A stretch of 64,000 nt of DNA, taken from positions 7,254,001 to 7,318,000 of the forward strand of contig NZ_JBCJKP010000001.1 in assembly GCF_039503195.1 (NCBI RefSeq). Direction: 5' to 3'. Both the position numbers and the translations under genes were made by a program. Shown piece by piece: positions 29,569 through 38,365 of this stretch (positions are counted from its first letter, which is position 1; each line of letters starts with the position of its first letter). A model generated the notes under the pieces. The model saw only the letters and a program-made list of their open reading frames with translations. It was not told where the DNA came from and did no database searches. The stretch comes from Streptomyces mirabilis (lineage in GTDB: Bacteria; Actinomycetota; Actinomycetes; Streptomycetales; Streptomycetaceae).

Positions 29569-30698
29569 TGAACGACTCTTCCTGGGGGGCGCCGCCACAA
29601 GCCGGGTACTGGGGGCCGTCCGAGCAGGGGCCTGCCCAGGGGGCAGCCCCGGCGGGTCCCGCATACGATGCGCATAGCGCGCAGCAGACTCGCCCCGTGC
29701 CCATCGTGCCCGACGTACCCGCACACGGCGGAGACCAGGATGACGACCGGGGGGCCGCTCGGCTGAGCGGCCCCCTGTTCCGCGACGACACCCCGTCGGC
29801 GGGATCCCTCGGGACCCCGTCGCAGAAGCCGCAGGAGCCCATGCCCAGCCCCGTCCCACAGCCCGCGCCCGCACCGCAGAAGAAGAGTGCGGGACGCGAT
29901 CTGGGTGCCGCGATAGGGGTCGGCGTCGGGCTCGGCGCGGTGATCGTCGCGTCGTTGTTCGTCGTCAAGGCCGTGTTCGTCGGGGTCATAGCGGTCGCCG
30001 TGGTGGTGGGCCTGTGGGAGCTCACGTCACGGCTCGAGGAGCGCAAGGGCATCAAGGCGCCGCTCGTCCCGCTCGCGGTGGGCGGTGCGGCGATGGTCGT
30101 TTCCGGCTACGTCCGGGGCGCCGAGGGCGCGTGGGTGGCGATGGCGCTCACCGCGCTGGCGGTCCTGGTCTGGCGGATGACGGAACCGCCCGAGGGCTAT
30201 CTGAAGGACGTCACGGCCGGCGTCTTCGCGGCCTTCTACGTGCCGTTCCTGGCGACGTTCGTGGCCATGATGCTGACCGCCGACGACGGTCCGCGCCGCG
30301 TCCTGACGTTCCTGCTGCTGACGGTCGTCAGCGACACGGGCGCGTACGCGATCGGCTGGCGCTTCGGCAAGCACAAGCTGGCGCCGCGCATCAGCCCGGG
30401 CAAGACCCGTGAGGGCCTGTTCGGTGCGGTCACCTTCGCGATGGCCGGGGGCGCGCTGTGCATGCAGTACCTGATCGAGGACGGCACGTGGTGGCAGGGG
30501 CTGATCCTGGGCTTCGCGGTCGCGGCCACCGCCACGCTCGGCGACCTCGGCGAATCCATGATCAAGCGGGACCTGGGCATCAAGGACATGGGCACCCTGT
30601 TGCCGGGCCACGGCGGGATCATGGACCGGCTGGACTCGCTCCTGCCGACGGCGCCGGTGGTCTGGCTGCTGCTGGTGCTCTTCGTGGGATCCGGCTGA
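29568..30698 (+). CDS. cdsA: phosphatidate cytidylyltransferase
   Basis: Makes CDP-diacylglycerol for phospholipid synthesis. 376 residues. A Pro/Gln-rich cytoplasmic N-terminus of about 100 residues is specific to actinobacteria. It is followed by about eight membrane segments and the CdsA signature near the C-terminus (SMIKRDLGIKDMGTLLPGHG, then DRLDS). Start overlaps frr, so it is the last gene of the operon, closed by the terminator at 30717. Confidence 0.95.
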   Translation: MNDSSWGAPPQAGYWGPSEQGPAQGAAPAGPAYDAHSAQQTRPVPIVPDVPAHGGDQDDDRGAARLSGPLFRDDTPSAGSLGTPSQKPQEPMPSPVPQPAPAPQKKSAGRDLGAAIGVGVGLGAVIVASLFVVKAVFVGVIAVAVVVGLWELTSRLEERKGIKAPLVPLAVGGAAMVVSGYVRGAEGAWVAMALTALAVLVWRMTEPPEGYLKDVTAGVFAAFYVPFLATFVAMMLTADDGPRRVLTFLLLTVVSDTGAYAIGWRFGKHKLAPRISPGKTREGLFGAVTFAMAGGALCMQYLIEDGTWWQGLILGFAVAATATLGDLGESMIKRDLGIKDMGTLLPGHGGIMDRLDSLLPTAPVVWLLLVLFVGSG

Positions 30699-30716
30699 CC
30701 TGCGCGCATGCTACTG

Positions 30717-30752
30717 AGGGGCTCGTCGTCCACAGGACGGCGGGCCCCTTTT
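30717..30752 (+). terminator. rho-independent terminator after cdsA
   Basis: A 15-bp stem with two G-U pairs (30717-30731 with 30735-30749), a 3-nt loop and TTTT at 30749-30752. Confidence 0.85.
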
Positions 30753-30798
30753 CGTCGGGCAGCCGACGGCTTCTCGTCGGGCGGCCGGCGGCCCGGGG

Positions 30799-31164
30799 TC
30801 AGTGGTGACCCAGTCCGCCGCTGCCGAACGAGCCGCTGCCGCCGTCGTGCCAGCGCTCGCGCTTCTGCGACGGGCTGGTGCGGGTCGACATATGGGTCAG
30901 CTCGTACGGGGTGAGAGCGTGCTGGCCCTTGGCCACCTTGGGTACCTCGGCGGGCTCCCGGACCTCCCGCATCTCGCGGACCGGACCACCCTGCGGTATG
31001 TGCGGCTGTTCCTCGGCGCGTGGCAGACGCGGTGCGCGGGTCCGCATACGGCAGCTCAGCCAGAAGCTGCCGCCCAGGAGTGTGATGAGCGCCACGGCGA
31101 TCAAGAACAGCGCGAGGCTGATCAGACCGCTGGGCTCCGCCAAATACATCGATGCAGTACTCAT
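30799..31164 (-). CDS. small membrane protein, DUF6479-like
   Basis: 121 residues. One N-terminal membrane segment ([19 protein letters not shown]) is followed by a Pro/Arg/Glu-rich cytoplasmic tail with [20 protein letters not shown], then a Gly/Ser-rich end ([12 protein letters not shown]). This matches my memory of the Streptomyces DUF6479 family, function unknown. The start is taken at ATG 31164; three codons upstream is a TTG. It is divergent from rlmN. Confidence 0.75.
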   Translation of the reverse strand: MSTASMYLAEPSGLISLALFLIAVALITLLGGSFWLSCRMRTRAPRLPRAEEQPHIPQGGPVREMREVREPAEVPKVAKGQHALTPYELTHMSTRTSPSQKRERWHDGGSGSFGSGGLGHH

Positions 31165-31360
31165 ATCAGGCAAATACCCTCAAATTCCCCAACGAACCGA
31201 CCGCCCCTCCAGCTGCCCCGACCACGCCGGACGCCTGGTCGAACGCGTGATCAGACGAAAGCTTCCGTCCTCGGCGGAATGTGGATCTGGTAGCAAGGGC
31301 GGCGCCCTGCACGGCTCGCGGCCCAGGTCACGCGATTCGATCTGCGACACTGGTATGGCC

Positions 31361-32467
31361 ATGCCTAAGCCCGGAGAACTCACATTCGTCGCCCCCCGCG
31401 GAGCCAAGAAGCCGCCGCGGCACCTCGCCGACCTCACGCCCGCCGAGCGCAAAGAGGCGGTTGCCGCGATCGGTGAGAAGCCGTTTCGCGCCAAGCAGCT
31501 CTCGCAGCACTACTTCGCGCGGTACGCGCACGACCCGGCGGAGTGGACTGACATCCCGGCCGCCGCGCGCGGCAAGCTCCAGGAGGCGCTGCTTCCCGAG
31601 CTGATGACGGTCGTGCGGCATCTGTCGACCGACCAGGACACCACGCGCAAGACTCTGTGGCGCCTGTTCGACGGCACACTCGTCGAGTCCGTGCTGATGC
31701 GCTACCCGGACCGCGTGACCATGTGCATCAGCTCGCAGGCGGGCTGCGGGATGAACTGCCCGTTCTGTGCCACCGGACAGGCCGGCCTGGACCGGAACCT
31801 GTCCACGGGCGAGATCGTGCACCAGATCGTGGACGGGATGCGGGCTCTCAGGGACGGCGAGATCCCGGGCGGCCCGGCGCGGCTGAGCAACATCGTCTTC
31901 ATGGGCATGGGCGAGCCGCTCGCCAACTACAAGCGGGTCGTGGGTGCCATCCGCGCGCTCACCGACCCCGAGCCGGACGGACTCGGGCTCTCGCAGCGCG
32001 GGATCACCGTGTCGACGGTCGGGCTGGTGCCCGCCATCCACCGGTTCTCCGACGAGGGCTTCAAGTGCCGCCTCGCCATCTCGCTGCACGCCCCGGACGA
32101 CGAGCTGCGCGACACCCTCGTCCCCGTCAACACGCGGTGGAAGGTGCGCGAGGTGCTGGACGCCGGCTGGGAGTACGCGGCCAAGTCCGGGCGCCGTCTG
32201 TCCATCGAGTACGCCCTCATCCGGGACATCAACGACCAGGCATGGCGTGGTGACCGGCTCGGGCGGCTGCTCAGGGGCAAGCCCGTGCACGTCAACCTCA
32301 TCCCGCTGAACCCGACACCGGGTTCGAAGTGGACCGCCTCGCGGCCCGAGGACGAGAAGGCGTTCGTCGAGGCGATCGCGGCTCACGGGGTGCCGGTGAC
32401 CGTCCGGGACACCCGGGGCCAGGAGATCGACGGAGCCTGTGGTCAGCTCGCCGCCACCGAGCGGTAA
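31361..32467 (+). CDS. rlmN: 23S rRNA/tRNA adenine-C2 methyltransferase RlmN
   Basis: A radical-SAM enzyme that methylates A2503 of 23S rRNA and A37 of some tRNAs. 368 residues. The iron-sulfur cluster motif [12 protein letters not shown] (CxxxCxxC) is followed by [10 protein letters not shown] and the catalytic-cysteine region near the C-terminus ([10 protein letters not shown]). The second of two nearby in-frame ATGs gives the usual family start MPKPGELTF. It is followed by a TPP riboswitch belonging to the next operon. Confidence 0.95.
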   Translation: MPKPGELTFVAPRGAKKPPRHLADLTPAERKEAVAAIGEKPFRAKQLSQHYFARYAHDPAEWTDIPAAARGKLQEALLPELMTVVRHLSTDQDTTRKTLWRLFDGTLVESVLMRYPDRVTMCISSQAGCGMNCPFCATGQAGLDRNLSTGEIVHQIVDGMRALRDGEIPGGPARLSNIVFMGMGEPLANYKRVVGAIRALTDPEPDGLGLSQRGITVSTVGLVPAIHRFSDEGFKCRLAISLHAPDDELRDTLVPVNTRWKVREVLDAGWEYAAKSGRRLSIEYALIRDINDQAWRGDRLGRLLRGKPVHVNLIPLNPTPGSKWTASRPEDEKAFVEAIAAHGVPVTVRDTRGQEIDGACGQLAATER

Positions 32468-32501
32468 TCTGGCGAGGTCCACCCACATCTTCATATTCCG
32501 A

Positions 32502-32600
32502 CAGGGGAGCGCCACAGCGCTGAGAGTGCGGTAGCCGGAGCACCGGTGGGCCGCAGACCCTCTGAACCTTGCCCAGGTCATTCTGGGTAGGAAGTTCGGG
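32502..32600 (+). promoter_or_regulatory. TPP riboswitch (THI element) upstream of thiB
   Basis: The conserved THI-box blocks appear in order: CAGGGGAGC, CTGAGAGTGCGG, GACCCTCTGAACCT and TCATTCTGGGTAGGAAG. The pairing between the first and last blocks is also present. TPP binding is expected to lower expression of the thiamine transporter downstream. Confidence 0.95.
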
Positions 32601-32618
32601 CATCACTCAAGCTGTTGC

Positions 32619-32656
32619 GCCCTGCCCGGGAACCTTCCGAGGATCCCGGGCAGGGC
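32619..32656 (+). promoter_or_regulatory. riboswitch expression-platform hairpin
   Basis: A 13-bp perfect stem (32619-32631 with 32644-32656) downstream of the TPP aptamer. It has no T run, so it may be a switching stem rather than a plain terminator. Confidence 0.6.
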
Positions 32657-32665
32657 CGCGTCTCT

Positions 32666-32685
32666 TCCTGGTCACCCCAGGAGGA
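32666..32685 (+). promoter_or_regulatory. hairpin masking the thiB ribosome binding site
   Basis: TCCTGG (32666-32671) pairs with CCAGGA (32677-32682), so it covers part of the AGGAGGA Shine-Dalgarno at 32679-32685, six bases before the GTG start. This suggests control at translation. Confidence 0.6.
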
Positions 32686-32690
32686 ATTCA

Positions 32691-33767
32691 GTGATCACCA
32701 AGAGGACGACCACGGCCGTCGCCATCGGACTGGGCCTCGTCACGCTGTCCGCGTGCGGGTCCTCCGACAGCGCCGGTGCCGGGGACTCCAAGACCGTCAC
32801 GCTCGTCAGCCACGACTCGTGGGCCGTGTCGAAGAGCGTGCTGGAGGACTTCGAGAAGCAGTCCGGGTACAAGGTCAGGGTCCTCAAGGACGGCGACGCC
32901 GGGCAGGCCGTCAACAAGGCCATCCTCACCAAGGACAACCCGCAGGGCGACGTCTTCTTCGGCGTCGACAACACCCTGCTGTCCCGCGCGCTCGACAACG
33001 GGCTGTTCCAGTCGTACGAGGCCAAGGGCTCCGACCAGATCGTCCAGCAGTACCGGATCGACCAGGACAGGCACCGGGTCACGCCCATCGACTCCGGTGA
33101 CATCTGCGTCAACTACGACAAGGCCTACTTCAGCAAGCACAAGCTGGCCCCGCCGGCCTCCTTCGACGACCTGATCAAGCCCGCGTACAAGAACCTCCTC
33201 GTCACCGAGAACGCGGCCACGTCCTCGCCCGGCCTCGGCTTCCTGCTCGGGACCGCCGCGAGGTACGGGGACGACGGCTGGCCGGACTACTGGAAGAAGC
33301 TCAAGGCCAACGGCGTGAAGGTGGTCGACGGCTGGGAGCAGGCCTACAACGACGAGTTCTCCGGGTCCGCGGGCGGCAAGAAGGCCAAGGCCGACCGGCC
33401 GCTGGTCGTCTCGTACGCCTCCTCCCCGCCCGCCGAGGTGATCTACGCGGACCCGAAGCCGAAGACCGCGCCGACCGGGGTCGCGAGCGGCACCTGCTTC
33501 CGCCAGGTCGAGTACGCGGGGCTGCTGAGCAACGCGAAGAACACGAAGGGCGGCAAGGCGCTTCTCGACTTCCTCATCGGCGTCAAGTTCCAGGACGACA
33601 TGCCGCTGAACATGTTCGTGTACCCGGTCCGCACGGCCGCCCACGTGCCCGAGGAGTTCGTGAAGTTCGGCCCGCAGGCCAAGGACCCCGAGACCCTGGC
33701 GCCCGCCAAGATCGCCGACAACCGTGACCAGTGGGTCAAGTCGTGGACCTCGCTCGTACTGAAGTAG
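32691..33767 (+). CDS. thiB: thiamine ABC transporter substrate-binding lipoprotein
   Basis: Captures thiamine or its phosphates outside the cell. 358 residues. It has a lipoprotein signal peptide with lipobox LSAC (Cys22), then a type-2 periplasmic-binding fold with VTLVSHDSWAVSKSVLEDFE, DVFFGVDNTLLSRAL and the ThiB-typical PIDSGDICVNYD. The TPP riboswitch upstream supports the thiamine assignment. GTG start with AGGAGG. Confidence 0.93.
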   Translation: MITKRTTTAVAIGLGLVTLSACGSSDSAGAGDSKTVTLVSHDSWAVSKSVLEDFEKQSGYKVRVLKDGDAGQAVNKAILTKDNPQGDVFFGVDNTLLSRALDNGLFQSYEAKGSDQIVQQYRIDQDRHRVTPIDSGDICVNYDKAYFSKHKLAPPASFDDLIKPAYKNLLVTENAATSSPGLGFLLGTAARYGDDGWPDYWKKLKANGVKVVDGWEQAYNDEFSGSAGGKKAKADRPLVVSYASSPPAEVIYADPKPKTAPTGVASGTCFRQVEYAGLLSNAKNTKGGKALLDFLIGVKFQDDMPLNMFVYPVRTAAHVPEEFVKFGPQAKDPETLAPAKIADNRDQWVKSWTSLVLK

Positions 33768-35455
33768 CGCCTCGAAGGAGCCGCAAGGAGAGCGCGACGC
33801 GGATGGGGCTGATGGCCCTGCCCGTCGCGTTCTTCGCCGTCTTCTTCGCCTATCCCGTCACCGCGATCGTCACCCGTGGCCTCAAGATCGACGGGGCCTG
33901 GCGGTTCGGACGGATCGGTGAGGTGCTCGCTCAGTCCGACATCCGGCACGTCCTGTGGTTCACCACCTGGCAGGCGCTCGCCTCCACGGCGCTCACGCTA
34001 CTGATCGCACTCCCCGGCGCGTATGTCTTCGCGCGCTTCGACTTCAGGGGCAAGCAGGTGCTGCGGGCGGTGGTGACCGTCCCGTTCGTACTGCCGACGG
34101 TCGTGGTCGGTACGGCGTTCCTGGCCCTGGTGGGCCGGGGCGGACTCCTCGACCAGCTGTGGGGCGTACGGCTGGACACCACCGTCTGGGCGATTCTGCT
34201 CGCGCACGTCTTCTTCAACTACGCGGTGGTCGTACGGACCGTCGGCGGGCTCTGGTCGCAGCTCGACCCGCGTCAGGAGGAGGCCGCGCGGATGCTGGGT
34301 GCCTCGCGGTTCGCGGCCTGGCGCAAGGTGACGCTGCCGGCGCTGAGCCCGGCCGTGGCCGCCGCCGCGCTGATGGTCTTCCTGTTCACCTTCACCTCGT
34401 TCGGTGTGGTGCAGATCCTCGGCGGGCCGACCTTCTCCACCCTCGAGGTCGAGATCTACCGGCAGACCTCGGAGATCTTCGACCTCGCGACCGCGGCGGT
34501 GCTGACGATCGTCCAGTTCGTGGCGGTCGGCGCGATCCTCGCCGTGCACGCCTGGACCGTACGCCGCCGGGAGACCGCCCTGCGCCTGGTGGCCCCGGAG
34601 GTGACCGTACGCAGGCCGCGCGGCGCCGGCCAGTGGGCGCTGCTGGGCGGGGTCCTGGCGAGCATCCTCGTTCTTCTCGTCCTGCCGCTCGGGGTACTGG
34701 TCCAGCGGTCCCTGGACGCACCCGGCGGCTACGGATTCGCGTACTACAGGGCGTTGACCTCGGCCGACAGCGGCATCTTCCTGGTGGCGCCGATCGCGGC
34801 GATCGGCAACTCGCTGGAGTACGCGCTGGCCGCCACCGCCATCGCCGTCGTGATCGGCGGTCTGGCGGCCGCCGCGCTCACCCTCCCCCAGTCTCGGCTT
34901 CGCCCGACCGGGGGGACCTCCATGACCGGGCGTCTCGTACGGGGTTTCGACGCGCTGCTGATGCTGCCGCTCGGCGTGTCCGCCGTGACCGTCGGGTTCG
35001 GCTTCCTGATCGCGCTCGACGAACCGCCGCTGGACCTGCGCTCCTCCTGGATCCTGGTGCCGCTCGCGCAGGCTCTGGTGGGCGTCCCCTTCGTCGTACG
35101 CACCATGCTGCCGGTGCTGCGGGCGGTGGACGGACGGCTCCGGGAGGCGGCCGCCGTCCTGGGAGCCTCGCCCTGGCGGGTGTGGCGGGAGGTCGATCTG
35201 CCGATGGTGCGGCGGGCGCTGCTGATCGCGGCGGGGTTCGCCTTCGCCGTGTCGCTGGGCGAGTTCGGGGCGACGGTCTTCATCGCGCGGCCCGACAACC
35301 CGACCCTGCCGGTCGCCGTGGCCCGGCTGCTCGGGCGCGCGGGTGACCTCAACTACGGCCAGGCGATGGCCCTTTCGACGATCTTGATGGTGGTGTGCGC
35401 GGCGGCCCTGCTGCTGTTGGAACGCATCCGCACCGACCGGACGGGGGAGTTCTGA
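33731..35455 (+). CDS. thiP: thiamine ABC transporter permease
   Basis: A double-length permease (up to 574 residues) with about twelve membrane segments and two binding-protein-dependent transport signatures (EEAARMLGASRFAAWRKV and REAAAVLGASPWRVWREV), as in ThiP, where two permease units are fused. The longest start overlaps thiB by 37 nt; GTG at 33743 or ATG at 33803 are alternatives, and none has an ideal ribosome binding site. Overlaps thiQ by one base (TGATG). Confidence 0.92.
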   Translation: MGQVVDLARTEVAPRRSRKESATRMGLMALPVAFFAVFFAYPVTAIVTRGLKIDGAWRFGRIGEVLAQSDIRHVLWFTTWQALASTALTLLIALPGAYVFARFDFRGKQVLRAVVTVPFVLPTVVVGTAFLALVGRGGLLDQLWGVRLDTTVWAILLAHVFFNYAVVVRTVGGLWSQLDPRQEEAARMLGASRFAAWRKVTLPALSPAVAAAALMVFLFTFTSFGVVQILGGPTFSTLEVEIYRQTSEIFDLATAAVLTIVQFVAVGAILAVHAWTVRRRETALRLVAPEVTVRRPRGAGQWALLGGVLASILVLLVLPLGVLVQRSLDAPGGYGFAYYRALTSADSGIFLVAPIAAIGNSLEYALAATAIAVVIGGLAAAALTLPQSRLRPTGGTSMTGRLVRGFDALLMLPLGVSAVTVGFGFLIALDEPPLDLRSSWILVPLAQALVGVPFVVRTMLPVLRAVDGRLREAAAVLGASPWRVWREVDLPMVRRALLIAAGFAFAVSLGEFGATVFIARPDNPTLPVAVARLLGRAGDLNYGQAMALSTILMVVCAAALLLLERIRTDRTGEF

Positions 35456-36627
35456 TGGCGCGATTCGCGAAGCAGGCGACGCAGGCGACGGAGGAGACGG
35501 AGGAGACGGAGGAGGGGACGACGGAGCATCACCGCACCCGGACCCGTACCTGGACCGAGACCCAGACCCAGACCCGGACCCGGACGCACGACGCCCTGCT
35601 GAGGGTCGAGGCCGCGACCGTACGCTTCGGCGGCCGGCCGGTGCTCGACGCCGTCGGCCTCGACGTCGCCGAGCACGAGATCGTGTGTGTGCTCGGACCG
35701 AGCGGCAGCGGCAAGTCCACGCTGCTGCGGGCGGTGGCCGGACTGCAGTCGCTCGACACGGGCCGCGTGCTACTGGCGGGACGCGACCAGGCCGGGGTAC
35801 CCGCGCACAAGCGGGGTGTCGGGCTGATGTTCCAGGACCACCAGCTCTTCCCGCAGCGGGACGTGGGCGGCAATGTCGCCTTCGGGCTGCGGATGCATGG
35901 CGCGTCGAAGCGGCAACAGGGCGCACGCGTCGAGGAGTTGCTGGAGCTGGTGGGGCTGCCCGGAGCCCGGGCACGCGCCGTCGCCGCCCTCTCCGGCGGT
36001 GAGCAGCAGCGGGTCGCGCTGGCCCGTGCGCTCGCCCCGCGCCCCCGGCTGCTGATGCTCGACGAGCCGCTCGGCCAGCTGGACCGTTCGCTGCGGGAAC
36101 GGCTGGTCGTCGAACTCCGGCAGCTCTTCGGCGAGTTGGGCACGACGGTGCTCGCCGTCACCCACGACCAGGGCGAGGCCTTCGCGCTCGCCGACCGGGT
36201 CGTGGTGATGCGCGAGGGACGGATCGCCCAGTCCGGCACGCCACTTGAGGTCTGGCAGTACCCGGCGGACGAGTTCGTGGCCCGTTTCCTCGGCTTCGAC
36301 AACGTGGTCGCGGCGACGGTGCGCGATCGGCTCGCGGACACCCCGTGGGGGAAGGTCCCGGTGCCGCAGGGCACCGCGCAGGGCCCCGGCACGCTTCTCG
36401 TACGGCCCGCTGGGGTGCGGCTGGTCGACCCCGCGGACGGGCTGCGCTGCACCGTCGCCGCACGCACCTTCCGGGGCACCCACGTCGCCGTACAGCTGAA
36501 GCCGGAAGGCGCGCCGCTCATCGAGGCGGCGTGCGCGCTGCGGGAGGCGCCCGCCCCCGGTGACGAGGTCGGCGTGGCGTTCGAGGCAGCCGAAATCGTG
36601 GTGCTCGGGGAGCCGTCGGCGCCATAG
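35455..36627 (+). CDS. thiQ: thiamine ABC transporter ATPase with a repetitive N-terminus
   Basis: 390 residues. Residues 50-280 form the ABC ATPase: Walker A GPSGSGKST, signature LSGGEQQR, Walker B LLMLDEP, H-loop VTHD. A C-terminal TOBE-like regulatory part follows. The first 48 residues are unusual: Thr/Glu and Thr/Arg/Gln runs encoded by short tandem repeats, absent from typical ThiQ. The start is the ATG overlapping the thiP stop. It completes the thiB-thiP-thiQ operon. Confidence 0.9.
   Translation: MARFAKQATQATEETEETEEGTTEHHRTRTRTWTETQTQTRTRTHDALLRVEAATVRFGGRPVLDAVGLDVAEHEIVCVLGPSGSGKSTLLRAVAGLQSLDTGRVLLAGRDQAGVPAHKRGVGLMFQDHQLFPQRDVGGNVAFGLRMHGASKRQQGARVEELLELVGLPGARARAVAALSGGEQQRVALARALAPRPRLLMLDEPLGQLDRSLRERLVVELRQLFGELGTTVLAVTHDQGEAFALADRVVVMREGRIAQSGTPLEVWQYPADEFVARFLGFDNVVAATVRDRLADTPWGKVPVPQGTAQGPGTLLVRPAGVRLVDPADGLRCTVAARTFRGTHVAVQLKPEGAPLIEAACALREAPAPGDEVGVAFEAAEIVVLGEPSAP
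35479..35586 (+). repeat. short tandem repeats encoding Thr-rich runs in thiQ
   Basis: Two adjacent blocks: GAGGAGACG-type units (residues 9-24) and ACCCAG/ACCCGG-type hexamers (residues 28-44). Periods are multiples of three, so length changes would keep the frame. Confidence 0.8.
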
Positions 36628-36637
36628 GGTGCGGATC

Positions 36638-37438
36638 ATGACGCTACTCGCACATGACCGCTACTGCGACGCGATCGAGCTGGAGGTGCGGCGGCTGAGG
36701 GACGTGGTGACGTCCGGGGCCGACCTGTCCGCGACCGTGCCGACCTGCCCGGACTGGTCGCTGGAGCGGCTCGTGCGGCACACGGGCGGGGCGCTGCGCT
36801 GGGTCGAGCTCATCGTCCGCACGAAGGCGCAGGAGAACGTCCGCGACGAGCAGGTGCCGCTCCTTGAGGGACCCGCCGCCGAGGGCGACCCCGCCGCGCT
36901 GGACGCCTGGCTCGCCGAGACCGGCGAGATGCTCGTCGCCGCGCTGCGCGAGGCGGGGCCCGACACCGAGGTGTGGGCCTGGGCCGGGGACCTCAGCTCC
37001 GGCTTCTGGGCCCGCCGGATGACGCACGAGCTGGTGATCCACCGAGCCGACGCGACGCTGGCGGCCGGGCTGCCGTACGAGGTGGCGCCCGATGTGGCCG
37101 CGGACGCGATCGACGAGTGGCTGGGGATCATCGAGTTCGTGCAGCGGACGCGGCCGCACGACGCCGCCGCGGCCGAACTGCGCGGCCCGGGCCGCAGCAT
37201 CCACCTGCATGCCACCGACACCCCGCCCGAACTCGACGCCGAGTGGGTCGTCGAACTCACCGAGGAGGGTGTCGTCTGGCGCCGGGACCACGAGAAGGCG
37301 ACCGTTGCGCTGCGCGGCCCGCTCACCGACATCCTGCTCGCCTTCTACCGCCGACTGCCGCTGGACGACGGGCGGTTGGAGGTGCTGGGGGAGCGGGAGC
37401 TGCTGGACTTCTGGCTGGAGCGGGCGACCTTCGGCTAG
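36638..37438 (+). CDS. maleylpyruvate-isomerase-family (mycothiol-dependent-like) protein
   Basis: 266 residues of the MDMPI/DinB-like four-helix family: VPTCPDWSLERLVRHTGGAL near the N-terminus, MTHELVIHRADATLAAG in the middle and a C-terminal domain ending in a Leu-rich helix. Members include mycothiol-dependent maleylpyruvate isomerase, but most are uncharacterised. The metal-binding His positions (RHTGG, THELVIHRAD) are visible. ATG just after thiQ, in the same direction, so it may be read through from the thiamine operon. Confidence 0.85.
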   Translation: MTLLAHDRYCDAIELEVRRLRDVVTSGADLSATVPTCPDWSLERLVRHTGGALRWVELIVRTKAQENVRDEQVPLLEGPAAEGDPAALDAWLAETGEMLVAALREAGPDTEVWAWAGDLSSGFWARRMTHELVIHRADATLAAGLPYEVAPDVAADAIDEWLGIIEFVQRTRPHDAAAAELRGPGRSIHLHATDTPPELDAEWVVELTEEGVVWRRDHEKATVALRGPLTDILLAFYRRLPLDDGRLEVLGERELLDFWLERATFG

Positions 37439-37455
37439 CCGGCGTCCCCCGACAG

Positions 37456-37495
37456 GCGTGTGGCCCGCCCCCTTCGAGAGGGACGGGCCACACGC
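37456..37495. terminator. bidirectional terminator between convergent genes
   Basis: A 12-bp perfect stem (37456-37467 with 37484-37495) with further inner pairing around TTCG. It lies between the isomerase-family gene and the LAETG gene and can serve both strands. Confidence 0.8.
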
Positions 37496-37520
37496 TTCAC
37501 GCGGACGTACGGTGTGCGGT

Positions 37521-38216
37521 TCAGCTCGACTTCGAGGCGCCGCGGCGACGCATGCCGAAGAACACGGCTCCGCCGCCGACCACCACGAGGGCACCGGCGA
37601 TACCGGCGATCATCGGGGTGTTGGAGTTCGCACCGGTCTCGGCGAGGTTGGAGCTACCGGCCGCGGGGGACGGGGCGTTGTCGCCCGGCGTCGCGGGCGC
37701 GGCGCTGCTCTCCGACTCCGACGGGTTCGCGGAAGGCGTCCCCGAGGAGGCGGGCGAGGAGGGGGTCTCGGAGGGCTTCGGAGTCCCCGAGGCCGAGGGC
37801 GACGGCGACCCGGAGGTCTTGCACGCCGTGGACGGCGTGGTCAGCTGCGGCGCGATGTCCTTGTCGAAGATGTTCCCGGCCTTGATGCGCACGCGGTACG
37901 TGGCGTTGGCGGCCCAGTCCTCGGAGAAGGTGACGATGGCACCCTTCTTGGTGCCCTTGACCGTCTCGGAGCCCACCATGCGGGCGTCCGCTCCGTTGGA
38001 CTCCAGGTACACGCTGACCGTGGCCTCGACGCCCGAGGCGTCGGTGTCGGTCACGGTGATGATGCCCTTCCCGTTGTCGTCGCAGGAGGCGACGGCCGAG
38101 AAGTCACGAAGGGTGCAGGCAAGGGCGTTGCCGGCGACGCCGAGCGCGAGCGCGGCCGTGGCGGAGGCAACACCGAGGATTCGCACGGAACGTGCGGTAC
38201 GGCGAGATATGGACAC
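37521..38216 (-). CDS. LAETG sortase-anchored surface protein
   Basis: 231 residues. A signal peptide (basic start, cleavage near ALA at residue 33) is followed by a beta-rich outer domain of about 100 residues with two cysteines (ACTLRDF, ASCDD) that may form a disulfide. A Pro/Ser/Thr linker follows, then the sorting signal LAETG (residues 191-195), a membrane segment and the basic tail MRRRGASKSS. LAxTG is the recognition motif of Streptomyces class E sortases. No sortase lies beside it. GTG start with GAAGGG. Confidence 0.9.
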   Translation of the reverse strand: MSISRRTARSVRILGVASATAALALGVAGNALACTLRDFSAVASCDDNGKGIITVTDTDASGVEATVSVYLESNGADARMVGSETVKGTKKGAIVTFSEDWAANATYRVRIKAGNIFDKDIAPQLTTPSTACKTSGSPSPSASGTPKPSETPSSPASSGTPSANPSESESSAAPATPGDNAPSPAAGSSNLAETGANSNTPMIAGIAGALVVVGGGAVFFGMRRRGASKSS

Positions 38217-38365
38217 GATTGCCCTTCACAGAATGCGCAACTGCGGGGGGTTTAAGGGGGGTTCTGCTGTGTCAACAGGGCCCCCTCGGGCCTCACAGGT
38301 TTATAAGTGCCACCTAAGGGCTGTCAATGCATATGCCCAGCCGTGTCACCGGCTTTGCCTTGTCA

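Noticed and set aside
32300..32340. GGTTCGAA-like sequence suggesting a tRNA T-arm
   Set aside because: It lies inside rlmN and has no acceptor or anticodon stem around it. I found no tRNA gene in the window.
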